Below, piece by piece: positions 49,256 to 61,015 of a stretch of DNA of 62,000 nucleotides. Position 1 is the stretch's first letter. Every line of letters starts with the position of its first letter. Made by a program: the position numbers and the translations under genes. The notes under the pieces are model-generated. The model ran no database searches. It saw nothing but the letters and a program-made list of their open reading frames with translations, and had not been told where the DNA came from. Source of the DNA: Lingula anatina (lineage: Eukaryota; Brachiopoda; Lingulata; Lingulida; Lingulidae); contig NW_019773848.1 of NCBI RefSeq assembly GCF_001039355.2, positions 49,635 through 111,634 of the forward strand. Direction: 5' to 3'.

Positions 49256-51747
49256 GTGTGTGTGTGTGAGAGAGAGAGAGGGGGGGAGGGAGAGAGAGAG
49301 AAAAGAGAGAAAGAGTTACAGAGAGAAATAGAGAGAGTATGATTAAATACTAAATCCGTTTTTGTAAACAGAAGAATATAAAGTAAGCAAATTAATTCTT
49401 CAGGATACCAAAAAATGATAGAGAAGAGATTTTACCTTCGCGATTCGTAACATTGTTGAGCACCTTGACCAAGTATTGACCTTCCACAGCACTCTCAAGT
49501 CTGCTAACCATTACTCTTCTCACTTTGTAATAAGAATGGAAGAGATAAAACAATGATAAAATAATAACATCAAACACAATTCGTCTTTCTTACACTCACA
49601 CACACATTTCTATAAATACTACAACATTGCAACAATTTCCTAACCTTATGGCTATTAGGTAGACTTCAGAAAGGATTAAAATCACTATATATGGTATTAT
49701 CGCGTGCGTTTGTGTGCTTGTGCACGCGGTGAATTACTGCAGTATTCTTTTACAAATAGAACATTCTATTCTTGTTTAAATGAGTCGACTGAACCTCTTC
49801 GGCTTCATATCTCATATTTGGGTCTCTGTGAATACATTGATAAACTCAAGTGGACAAAAAGTTGCAGTGACTGTGATCAGGGTAATCAAAACCTCCTTTA
49901 AAAATAATAATCTGTTTCACCTGAAAAAATTACTAAATAGATGTGCATGCAAATATAACAAAGTTTTGCTATTAATTCACACTTTTCTTTGTAATTTATC
50001 CGTAAGAAAATGCAGATATTTTCAAAAAAGCTGAACAAAAGAATAATGGGCAGACTTTTTCCTATAATCTGTACAAAACCTAGCTACTTTAAATAACACA
50101 CATATAAATGGCGGCTCACCGTTAGTTTAACGTTCCTTTACTAAATGTTACTAAATCAATCTACATGCCCTTTCTTTAAACATTTATGCAATTATCTTTA
50201 AAAGTATCATCCTCGGATGTATTTTACAAATCGCATATAACTATATTTTTGGCACACCTGTAAGTATCATTATCTATTCCTTGATCTATTACATCCCCTA
50301 TTTAAGTACGTATGTCATACAAACAAACTGGCAGCTAATCTGTAAATTACTTGGCAAATTAACATGTTCATTATACTGTTAACAATGCAAAGACCTAATT
50401 GGGATGTGGTCTGGGCTAGTAAGGAAAAGTGGACTAGATTGGGGTCTGGCCTGTGACGTGTGTGTGTGTGTGTGTGTGTGTGTCACTGCTTTATTTAACA
50501 ATGTGATGAATCACCATCTGTGATCACGTTCTCATAAAATCTAGTCCAATAACCGAAAAACCGCAGGAAAGCATTTCCGGAATATAATGCCTTGAGATGA
50601 CAAACTACAATCACCCTACAAGACTAGTTAAAAAGGTACTTAACTGTTATGTATTGAGCATGTTCTTACTATTGTCATCATTTAGAGGCTTTCAAATATT
50701 TCAACACGCTTTTAAATAATTTAGAAATATCATCCAAATCCTTACTTTCATAGGCACAACAATGAGGCTTCAGAATAAATTTTTCATGATTTTCGTGAGA
50801 GAACAGAGCGTGACATTTGTCATTAACCATAACAATATCAATCTAGAGCTGTTAACTCTTCATTTTAAACGAGACCTGTCCCTTTATGCCTTTAGGCTCC
50901 ATAGTCCGTTCGAAGCAGCCAGTTCCCGCCTGCTGACAAGACATTTAAAAGGAAGCATATGTGTATCGACCATTTGTATAGAAAGCGCGTTTAACAGCGT
51001 AGCGAAAGTAGTAATTTTTTCTTTTCGGTCACTAGCTCACTAACTTTTCTAACGTAATAACTGCACCAATGTCAGACATTCTGGGATGTAATTTCCAACT
51101 CATTTTGATGTCTCACATGCGGCATTTTGTATCCCTTTTTCACGCGCATAATAGTAAAACAGTCTTTTAAATACATTTTTTTTGTTTCAAAAATTACATA
51201 TTCGGGAAGAATTTCTTTTTTAATCTTAATTATGCATTTCATATATTGCTTTTCTGTTTCATCCTTCTGTAAATTATTAAGCACATGCATTATTCAGTTG
51301 ATAATGGTGCAGCGGATAACCAAATATAACTGCATGTTTCAAGTTCACAGATAGAGACTCGTCTGTAAAAATCGAACTTGTATGTGTCATCGAAATGACA
51401 GCTGTAGGTAGAAACTGGTTTAAGCATACATTTTAAAGAAAGATCGAAATTTGTAGAAATATTTAAGAAGTCGTTTCAATTATTAATTTTTTTCTGAGCC
51501 ACCATTTTCTTCTCTGTAATCATACCTTACCTTTTCCAGGTCTGTCGTCCAATGTAAATCCTGGTGGGTATTTTCCACGACTAATGCTGGGCTTGTTCCT
51601 GGCGTTCTCATTTGAACTGTCTCGAGCAGAACCCTGTGCAGTTTCATGGTCCACGTCAGAGTCGCTGCTGTCCGTCTTCACAGCTTCCGTGTTTTTCCAT
51701 AGAGCGATGACCATGATGAGACATATGAGGAGTTTTCTGCCCTTCAT
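47399..51747 (-). CDS. secreted subtilisin-like serine protease A (S8, proteinase K-type)
   Basis: Exons in transcript order 51531-51747, 49436-49522, 49031-49124, 48500-48611 and 47399-48250 join in frame to 453 aa. Residues 1-22 look like a signal peptide (LLICLIMVIALW, then TEA). Residues about 73-170 match an I9-type inhibitor propeptide (VEGQYLVKVLNN; TDVFEIIEPD). The catalytic domain is one exon, with triad Asp205 in VVDTG, His235 in GHGTHVAG and Ser390 in SGTSMACPFVAG, and oxyanion Asn325 in AAGND. It is expected to be secreted as a zymogen and to self-process. Substrates are unknown; digestion, shell or mucus processing, or defence are possible. The exon structure is the same as in protease B. 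Confidence 0.9.
48005..48157. repeat. near-identical tract shared with protease B
   Basis: These 153 bases of the catalytic exon match 56962-57114 with only about four differences, although flanking exon sequence is strongly diverged. The tract covers the catalytic Asp and His motifs. Confidence 0.85.
48699..48763. repeat. (TA)n microsatellite
   Basis: About 32 TA units in an intron of protease A. Confidence 0.95.
49216..49330. repeat. compound (TG)n-(AG)n microsatellite
   Basis: A TG run followed by an AG-rich tract in an intron of protease A. Confidence 0.9.
50456..50483. repeat. (TG)n microsatellite
   Basis: A TG run in the first intron of protease A (49523-51530), which otherwise shows no coding signal. 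Confidence 0.9.
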
Positions 51748-52043
51748 CTTGGCTGTTGGTTTGTCGTATAATCTGCAAAGAGTTAGGGTTTGCGGTAAAA
51801 GGTGGTTCATTTATAAAAGCGGTTTTGCACCGGGAGGGTCTTATCATGAGAAAAAAACTTTGGTTACTGTCGAATGACGTAAACTCGTTGTATTGGCCAC
51901 GCCCAGCACTCGGGTACATGTATGACATGCTAATTGCTATACAACCTTCATCATATAACTGCATTAGAACTGCATAACTGCAAAAAACATCTGTTTCCGG
52001 ACGAATTTACAAAGTCAAGTTGCTGTTCAGCCTTTTTTCATTT

Positions 52044-52076
<33 letters not shown>

Positions 52077-54780
52077 CTTTGCTATTTTGTCAAGAGGGGC
52101 CCATTGTACATTTTTGTCTCCCGTGATGGTCACTTATTATTTTCCGAGATGCATGAAGCGTTCATATTATTCAGCGTGATCCGTGTAGAACCCTATTCCC
52201 GTGACTCATGATTCTGGCTTTTTATTCTTCGCCAGTCCTGAAACGAAGCCATTATACTCGGTTATGATCACTTTTCGACTTGTTTAGCTTTTGAACTAAC
52301 TATCTGTAACCAGGTCAAACTCGATCGGTTGTAAAATAGATTTGTTTCAGAACGGGACACAAATGGAAGGAGAACACGAATCGGAAGAAGTTTGTCAAGG
52401 TACATGTGTTGGTCAACAAGCAAGAAGGTCTCTTCAAAAATAATAAGATGTTACCGAGACTCAATCCAGTCCAACCCAATTAGACCTATATACAAACTAG
52501 CATAGCATCCATTTTTCGCAAACAAAAGAAGCTTACCATTCATTAAATACCGTATGTCTATAGTATGAACTCTATAAAGGCTGGAACACTTGCAGTTTTG
52601 TTCCCTTTGTCACTTGAACTTACATTGTCAACAAGCTGCCGTGGTGCACAATGTACAATGTGCAATGAGCTTTGGGAAATTGGATGCAAATTTAGAAAAA
52701 TGAATAAGAGCATCTATTTGTGGCGCATGAATAGTCATGGCGCTTTGGAATCCCCTATTAAATTCATCGTGATTGTTAATATGCAGAAATGGGTCATATA
52801 TTAACAGCAACCTTGAATACGATAGTCAGAAAATTTGCCCAATGCCAGTATGTCTGAAGAGACCTTTTGAAGTATTTTTAACATATCAAATTTATAAAAC
52901 AAGAAATTTCCATGCCACAATATATGAAATATGTTTATCTAAAATATCGACATTTTATGCAAAATACCAATACACCTGTGCTATGGAGAAAGACACCCCC
53001 CGGAAAATAATGTAATATTAATATATATACAATAATATTGAACCAGGATCCATGATATGAATATAATTGTTCATATAAGTTATTAATTACAGCTGATCGG
53101 AATAAATGTGTCATTTGACAAACATCGTTCATTAAAAAATAAGGGCTCTAATAAATATAGTCCTCAAAGCATCGCCTATTTCCGTAGTTAATAAAATTAT
53201 TCGCATTTGTTCAGGAAATCGGTTGAACGAAGACCAGAATAATGCACGATGAAATATATATGTATGCATGTAATGAAAAAGCATATAACCTATTTGTCCT
53301 AAAATAACGCATAAATTGTTAACCTAAAAAACTCTGTAAAGTTGCCCTATTGACAGGGTACGTTTAACATATGACATAGAGCAATATCGTTTGGATGGAA
53401 ATTTGTATGGTCTAATATCAAAGTTGCATGTTCTCAGTAATATCTGAATTGTACATCCTCTTCTGTAGGCGTGTGTTAAACATGGCCAAATATATTTATA
53501 TCTCATTCATTATGTTTAAGATACACGCAAGCACGTAAGCAACGAAATGCTCAAAAACATGTTCCAGACCCAGTCATCTAGCTTCTTAAAAGTCGTGTTA
53601 TCAGTGCTTCATTTGCCATAGAGATTGCGATAGGTCGATTTCAGCAAATTAACTATATATAGACAACAGGTGTGCGTCATTTCCTTTTATAGTGACACCA
53701 GCGGAATATCATCAAAACACCTGTTGAAGTACAATTATTTCAAATCGATAGGAACCAATACCAGCACATGTTCTCTAGTTTATGCAAGATGTTGGTCACT
53801 CCCACACTAGCAGCCATATGGCACATTAGTTTAACTACATGTACATGTTTTTTTTTTTCACGCTATCATGCTGGATTCTCTACATAAAAGTACTCAAACA
53901 CCCTTGAATGAAAAGACTTGACAGACTCATTAGCAGTGTATTTAAATAGTAAATAAGTACATCAATAAAAAATATAGTATTTAAGTAAACAAAAACTTTC
54001 GTTGGTTGTTTTATCTATCCTGTTTATGTGGTTTGCTTCAAATACTTATATGAATCTCACATACTAAATGACAGTAAAACACAACTCCCAAAGAAAACCA
54101 GGCTAATTTCTTTTGATATCATTATATGTACATATTAGAGACAGAACACTTTAACTTAGAATAAAGGCGTAAAACTAAAAGAATGTAAAACTGGAACTAA
54201 GTTTACTCACTGCTATTGATTCTTCCAGTTCCGGAAAGTATGTGTCTGTCCTATCGTCTCCCAACAGTGAAATAAACATGGCCTATTCAAGGTGTGGAAC
54301 AGACCTCATTTGTCATCGCCATTATTATGACTGATACAAACCTTGTCTAATTTGTGGGCTGCATACACACTTTAGGCACAACTCCTACTCATTTGTTATG
54401 TGAAGTGGAAACAATGCAAGCTTGGGGAAATAAACCCCCATTAGCCAAAATCAGGCTAAAAACGCCTTTATATAATACCGGCTGTTATAATATTATCATA
54501 AAATGTTCATGGACTCCATTTATCCTTTGAACTGGTCACTGGTCATTTTGCTGATATGTAATATTTGCAGTTTTGGAGGAAAGGCGTTATTTTCAGTTTT
54601 TTGGTTCTCTCTATTAGCTGGGGTCGTGTCAAAAAAATCTAAGGCTAATGGCGCGGTGCATGAGTACTACAAAAGGGTGAGACGGATTCCCTAACAATTA
54701 CTCCATTTAGATTTTATCATCTTTAACGTTAAATTACAATTGTCACTGCACTTTTGTAAACAAGACAGCCAAAGATCGGT

Positions 54781-54975
54781 TTAAAAGATCTTATCAAAAA
54801 TCTGTTGCACGCGACTGCTCTTCATACCGTCGGCAATAACAACATTAATTGTGGTGATTTTACCTGCACCTGTTACGGAGTCATCCATCGAAACGATTGC
54901 TATAAGCAGCCCGTAACTATTATCCGCTTCCAAGTGCTTCAAAAGCATGACGCCTTTGAAGTATAACAGCTCTAC
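54781..54975 (-). CDS. possible orphan terminal exon, unknown protein
   Basis: After a plausible acceptor (AGTATGCAG|GTAGAG) 64 residues stay open to a stop, with a protein-like composition (VELLYFKGVMLLKHLEAD at the start, SSRVQQIFDKIF at the end). It matches no family I know. No partner exon was found nearby; it may be a gene remnant, an alternative last exon of protease B, or chance. Confidence 0.25.
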   Translation of the reverse strand, partial: VELLYFKGVMLLKHLEADNSYGLLIAIVSMDDSVTGAGKITTINVVIADGMKSSRVQQIFDKIF

Positions 54976-55126
54976 CTGCATACTCCCTTTACAAGTGTAT
55001 GCCAGTAACAACTCATTAACATGGCCTTAATAAGAAATCTTGGATTTTGTGTATTATTTTGCATTTCAAAGCTGACTACCCTATATTTCAGGGCTTATAT
55101 CTTTAAAGAGAAAAATATTTTTTTTT

Positions 55127-55140
55127 TATTATTATTATTA

Positions 55141-55197
<57 letters not shown>
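55127..55197. repeat. (TTA)n microsatellite
   Basis: About 23 TTA units with one ATC interruption. Confidence 0.95.
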
Positions 55198-55199
<2 letters not shown>

Positions 55200-55786
55200 T
55201 TACATAAACCGTCAGGCAGTTTTCTTATGGTATAGGAAACTAATCTCAGTCCAAGTGGTTTTTTTAAAATAAAGATATATCTATGTATATTTGGAAAAAA
55301 GGACTTTCTTCCCGTATATGGTGGTTCTAAAAATAAAATAAATAAATAAAGACGTAAATAAATAAGTTTAAAGCTATGTAGATAAATAGATACAGATTAT
55401 TAAAAATGCTTATACTGTACACAGTGGATTTTTCAAGGAATATTTTATTCTGCTGTTCTACATGTCTTATCAGCCTAAATAGTGTGTTTTTAAAAAATCT
55501 CACTGTTAGCCAAAATACTTCCAAACCAAAGTGCAAATTGTTCGTCAAATCTATAGCACTGATAGATGTTTTATCAACTTCCTATCTTTGCAGTAAGCAA
55601 TTGCGTATGTTAGACCTAAACTATTTACAAGCACAAATCAAAGGCAGACCGTCATACAACTTACGGTAAAAATATGTGCTATGCATTTGATGCCTTGGTT
55701 TTTGCACATACAGCAAAACAGAACACAACAACTATATATAAAAACAACCTTTCTTTGCTAACACGTTAGAGAGCGACATACGAGAA

Positions 55787-55877
55787 TTTCAAGGATTCTT
55801 CCCGAATTAAAGATGATCTAGTGCTGACCACTTTAAATGATCTGTTGGAGGCTTTAATTCGGGAAGAATCCTTGAAA
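55787..55877. repeat. perfect 26-bp inverted repeat with 39-base loop
   Basis: Arms 55787-55812 and 55852-55877 are exact reverse complements (core GGATTCTTCCCGAATT). It could form a stable hairpin in DNA or RNA. No target duplication was seen. Confidence 0.8.
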
Positions 55878-56349
55878 GTTGTTTTAAAGTCATTTAAAGT
55901 CTCTCATTGGAGATATCTATTTTCAAAGAATGTAACAGAATGTGTGTGTTTGCGATATAGCGTTTGAATATCTTGCTATGTTTAAAAAGGTGCGCCTAAT
56001 TTTGCGTTTAATAATTTACAAAACATTAATTTCGCATGGCTGTGATAACAGTTATCAGTACACACCAGGGAAAAATTGTCATGAAATAAAACCACAACCT
56101 CAACAAAACAAGACATTATTTGTAAAACACATACTTCCTCGAACAGAACAATTTACACGAAAAACTCCTTTTAAAAGTAAGTCTTAAATATCTGAAATGG
56201 ATGTCATGGCTACCTTCTATAAATAAACACAGTTATTTTCTTTTAATTAATCTGTGTTATATCCGAAAAGGTTGGGTATATTTTACTGTAGCGGGTAGAC
56301 TGAAGAAAACAACAACAAAACAATTACGCATTAAATAGTAAGATCTCTT

Positions 56350-59300
56350 CTAACATGTGATCTGCAACAATCGATTGACGCATTCTGACGCCAAGGTGGC
56401 GTTTATGAAGTCGAAATACAGAACAGCGGCTGCTGTTGAATACAGAAGAGATTCGACTTCAGCCACTAGATTTTTTGAAGGCACGACTTCTTCTGGTAGG
56501 GCAGAGAGATACACAGCCGCTGTCCCGGCAACGAACGCTGTTGCAGACGAAGTTCCACTTTGAACCATGGTTGCTGTGTGATTGGTATACCAGTCACTCT
56601 TTATTTGCAACCCAGGGGCATAAATATCCACACAAGAACCACTGTTAAAACTGGACACTACATTGTCTAACCAGTCTGTTGCCCCTACGCATATTGCCAA
56701 CGGTTCACTGCCTGGCGAATACTGACAGGCGTCCCCTCTATCGTTTCCAGCGGCGGCGACGACGACAATACCGTCTTTTACCAGGCCTTCGACGGCAGAA
56801 TTAGCAGATTCAGAGAGTGGCCAACGGAGAGAAACATTAACCACAGATTTCCGTTTTGTTATTCTAATTTGATCTTGGATCCACTGTATCCCGTTGAGAA
56901 AGTCAGAAACTGTTCCAGTGCCGTCTTTGTCTATTACTTTCACCGCAATTATATTGGCGTCTTTGGCCACCCCGTATTTTGTCCCACCCAATATCCCGGC
57001 CACGTGGGTTCCATGACCGTGATCATCAGCCGCCGTAGAGGTAATGGAATATCCATAAGTGACGCGCCCTCCAAAATCTTCGTGATCTTTATTTATTCCG
57101 GTATCCACCACGTAAATATCCACCCCTATGCCAGCTGTGGTCATCTTAAATGATGAATCATAGGCAACTGCCAGGTCCACATTGTCCAGTCGATCGAGGC
57201 CCTATAAAAATATGACGTGCATGTTAGAATAAAAAAATTTATTGGTTTCAGCACATTTTTTAGGAAAAAGCTATGTCCTAATAATTACATATTACAACAA
57301 TGACAATCTAAAATGAAAACCTTTACATACATAAAACAGCACGATTAATGATTATACATGTATTTATTTATTTATAGTTTCAGGGGGTCTTATTTGGATT
57401 GATTGTAAATGGAAGCTTAGTGTTTCTACACCAAAAGGGAGTACTATACCATGGTTCGTTTTCAACATTAAACAGTCCTGTTGCTAATTGAACGCCGGGA
57501 ATTGAACGCTTTAATATTAATACCAGCGACTCAATGAGAAAGTGTCTATTTTCCCAATTTTAATAAAATTGAATTCTGTCACTGAAATAATTAGTCCTTT
57601 AGGTTACAGATCAATATCCTGGAGTTTTATCAGGTTTAGTAACCACAATCCTGTCATCACGTATTCTGCAATAGAGCTTACCTGGCAAGGATGCGGTATC
57701 TAAAAATACAGACGGCAACAACAATATATACTATCAGTCAATGGGAAACCCCCTCAGTTTCGTTTACAGGGGAATAACCTTTCTGCCATTCCAAATTTGG
57801 TAATGTTTTTTCACATTACTTATTATCTATTATAACATTTAAATAAAATACAACATTATTTATTTAAAATAAAGATAAACATTTAAAAAATTGTTTCAAA
57901 CAACCGAACGACCCAATTTCCTTTGGCGCACAGTACAGCATTTATATTGGTAAGAGAGAAAAACCCTCATGTAGATTGTAGCTACCACCCAGGCTATTAC
58001 TCGAACTCAAATCCCTTTATATATGGGAGACTCCGACTACTTTAATCAGAGCCGGTCTCGACCCCGGTCAGGACTTCGTCAAATCACTCAACTACTGCCA
58101 TAGCTGAGTGAAGGGACGTGAGTCATTGGGTCCTAGCCTGGGTGCCAGCAACACTGGTGCCTTGGGTGGAACACAGCAAATGGCTTGGGTTGATATGTGG
58201 CTCGCTATGGTAGTGAGGAGGTGAAAACCTCCTTTTAAAAGTATTTTTTCTCCGATGAGTACTTTGAGTAGAAGGTGGCTGTAACGTTTCATAATTTCAA
58301 GGGCAAAAACAGAGATCCTGCGTATAAGCAGATATCCAAATAGGCATACAATCCCTCTTAGTTTCTTCTTTAACCCCCCCCCCCTTTTATAATCTGATGT
58401 GTGTGAGGGTGTGTTATTAATGAAAGAGTAGGCCTGAAATATCTGAACATTATAATATCTAAATGGACACGGGCGGTCAAAAATAATATAAACAGGCGGT
58501 CAAAAAATAAAGACCCCCTAACGTTATGTCCGACGAGAGTACCTCTGTGTCATGGTGTTTATGTTTAAATAACACTCGTACTTGCTCGATTCTTAACAGT
58601 TTATCATTTTGAAATTTTTCAAATAGTTAGTCTGCTTCACTGAATTCAGAAACATTTAAACTAAACACAAACAAATACACATACACAGAGACAAAATATA
58701 ATGAAAAACACCACTCACCCATCGATAAAATCCCGAGGCGTTGTATGTGGTACATGTAATATTTGTGATGAGATCCGGTTCGATCAATTCAAATACATCT
58801 GTATACTCCTGAAGTTCTTCAAGCTGTCTAGGTAGAATAATACGATATCTTAGAAATGGAAAATCAGAAATAGGTACACAAATATACACGTTCAAGCGAA
58901 TTCAACTGCTTCAATTTTTATTCTGCATTACAAATGAAATACTCACTTTTCACTCACGTTCTTCAGCCATACGAGATTGCTGTTGTCCCCAAACTGGTGG
59001 CGCATTCGGTATGGAAGTTTTGCATGAGCGAAAGCTTTGCCAGCTAAACGTAAAAATATATGTATTCACGAATCATAGTCTTGTTTGAAATGGCCTTTAC
59101 AAAAAGTTTTGTACTTGTCGCACTGCGCTTAGTTGCAACACCTTAATGGGCAAGTACATCGCTCACATCATTGAGTTCTTTTGAGATAGTTCTCCATTTA
59201 AATAACTCTATGACTGAAAAGGGGCTAAACAACTAGAAAGGTTGGATTAATGCATTTCATCTAAGAGAGAGAGAGAGGAGGAACAGACACAATTTACAGG

Positions 59301-59429
59301 CAGTCACTTTGCATTACGACCTCACTTTATAACATAACGTACCTTCGTAATCTGTACAATTACTCCACAATTTGAATATAAATTGGTTTTCAACAGCTAG
59401 ACCAGGTTTCACAGCCTTAATTCTCTTCA
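56350..59429 (-). CDS. subtilisin-like serine protease B (S8), 5' end not in view
   Basis: Exons in transcript order 59343-59429, 58947-59043, 58719-58827 and 56350-57201 are all in phase with each other; the first starts mid-codon, so a signal-peptide exon must lie further upstream, beyond the LINE or outside the window. The I9-type propeptide (TDVFELIEPD) and catalytic exon (852 nt, the same length as in protease A) are complete. The triad is intact: VVDTG, GHGTHVAG, SGTSSA; oxyanion Asn in AAAGND. After the catalytic Ser the usual Met and Pro are replaced (GTSSATAFVAG against GTSMACPFVAG in A), which may change activity. Likely a secreted paralogue of A. Confidence 0.85.
56962..57114. repeat. 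near-identical tract shared with protease A
   Basis: Partner of 48005-48157. Confidence 0.85.
57202..58718 (-). other. intron of protease B
   Basis: GT-AG intron of 1.5 kb. The stretch 57980-58220 has a complex non-coding composition and may be a repeat, but I cannot assign a family. Confidence 0.6.
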
Positions 59430-59574
59430 CTAAATGACGAAAATAAACAATAAATACGAAATGTAAGTTAAACGCCCATCTATCAATCTTTTAAATGTTT
59501 TCCTACAAGGCAATGTATGAGACAAAAAAAAAAAAAAAAAAACATTACACGTATTAAAAGAATTTTACACACGT

Positions 59575-61015
59575 CCTTTTCTTTTGGTGAGGAAAAAAAT
59601 CCAGGTAAACGAGAAAAAGTGCAAAATATTAATTTTCAATAAAGCTGGAAAAACAGAACAGCACCTAAAATTCACAATAAATGAAAACATCCTGGAAAAC
59701 GTTACAGAATATACTTATCTAGGTATCACCTTCACCAATACAGGTAACCTCAAGAAAGCAATGCACAATCTAAAACAAAAAGCAATGAAGGCCATGTTTG
59801 CGCTTAAAAGCACTTTATCCTCCCAAAACATATCTAATCCACTATTACAAATGAAACTATTTGATAGAACTGTAAAACCAATTTTACTCTATGGTAGTGA
59901 GGTATGGGGTCAGGAAATTCTCAAACAAAAATCACTAAGCCTAAATGAAATCAATAACACGTCGTTCGAGCAAATTCACTTGAAAATGTGCAAATGGGTA
60001 TTAGGAGTGAGAAAAACTGCCAGTAATAATGCCTNTTGCTTTGACGAATCATGGGGCGAGTTTCAATCGGGCACACTTTCTTGCGTTCGGAAAATTTAAA
60101 TTGTGCCCAAGGTGAGTTTAGCGATCGTTCGTACAGAACGGAGACAAAAAATTCAGGTTCAGAGAAAAAACATTTCGTTCGTAATTATTGCGGCGTTCGT
60201 ATAGATTGGAGAATTACCGTAATGCCTGCAGAGCAGAATTGGGTAGATACCCAATCCTTACAGATATAATTAAATCCATGCAAAAAATACCACACCAGAC
60301 TTAAAAATCTCCCGAATACAAGAATACTGAAACAAACATTTAGCGAAGAAAAACTCCTGAAAATAGATAATTGGACTAAAACAGTGGCGGCATTTAGACA
60401 GAATTGGGGAATTCAACATTGGGATGAAACATCAGACCTAGAAAAAGAAATTAATCTAAAAATCGAAGACCTTTTTTGGAAAGAATTGAACAAGGAGAAC
60501 CACAATAAACTGCGTACATATCGAAAAATAAAAAACTCATACGATCTTGAAAATTACTTAAAAATGAACGCCACAAGCTCAGACAAAAAATACTTAGCCA
60601 AAATGAGAATAAGTGACCACGAGCTAGCGATAGAGAAAGGCAGGCACATGAAAACTACCCTGGAACAAAGAACCTGCACAAGCTGTAAAACGGAAATAGA
60701 GGATGAGAAACATTTCTTCCTCACATGTAGTAAATACCAAATAGAGCGACAAAATATGCTCAGTTCCCTCCCAAACACTGTGAGACAAAATTATGAATTA
60801 GCAGGCAGTGATCAGAAACTATTCATCCTCCTCAACCCTCAAGATCAGAAATCACTAAAAGCATTATCACAGTATATACAGTTAGCAACACGATGAAATA
60901 TCACTTTCTCTCTTTATATGTAAGTACAATATGGTAGATTCTGTAGTAGACTAGACAGCAAACAATGTTAAATTGTAACATTCAAAGCTGAATAAATTAT
61001 TATTAATTATTATAT
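59575..61015 (+). mobile_element. 5'-truncated non-LTR retrotransposon (LINE), broken by an N
   Basis: The frame from 59584 has the C-terminal reverse-transcriptase and thumb signature (VNEKKCKILIF, then YTYLGITF, then KPILLYGSEVWG). After the N at 60035 about 185 bases do not fit; the frame resumes at about 60222 (ELGRYPI) and ends at 60896 with a zinc-knuckle-like CTSCKTE...H...C segment. The 3' end is AT-rich (TGAATAAATTATTATT). Endonuclease and catalytic RT core are missing, so it is a dead copy. It lies upstream of the visible exons of protease B, on the opposite strand. Clade not assigned. Confidence 0.75.
60035..60035. other. single N, contig join 5
   Basis: An isolated N inside the LINE. 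TAATGCCT occurs just before it and again at 60220-60227, so the two contigs share little visible overlap, unlike the other four joins. Confidence 0.85.

Larger units (their letters stand above)
51748..56349. other. intergenic region between protease A and protease B
   Basis: Mostly non-coding. It contains a poly-T tract near 52048-52074, a possible orphan exon (54781-54975), (TTA)n at 55127-55197 and a perfect inverted repeat (55787-55877). Confidence 0.55.

Noticed and set aside
50762-51043. 93-codon plus-strand open frame
   Set aside because: It lies in the first intron of protease A and has no splice or family support.
57980-58220. Possible tRNA-derived SINE (GTTCGAGTA-like B box on the minus strand)
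   Set aside because: No clear A box, no tail and no second copy in the window.
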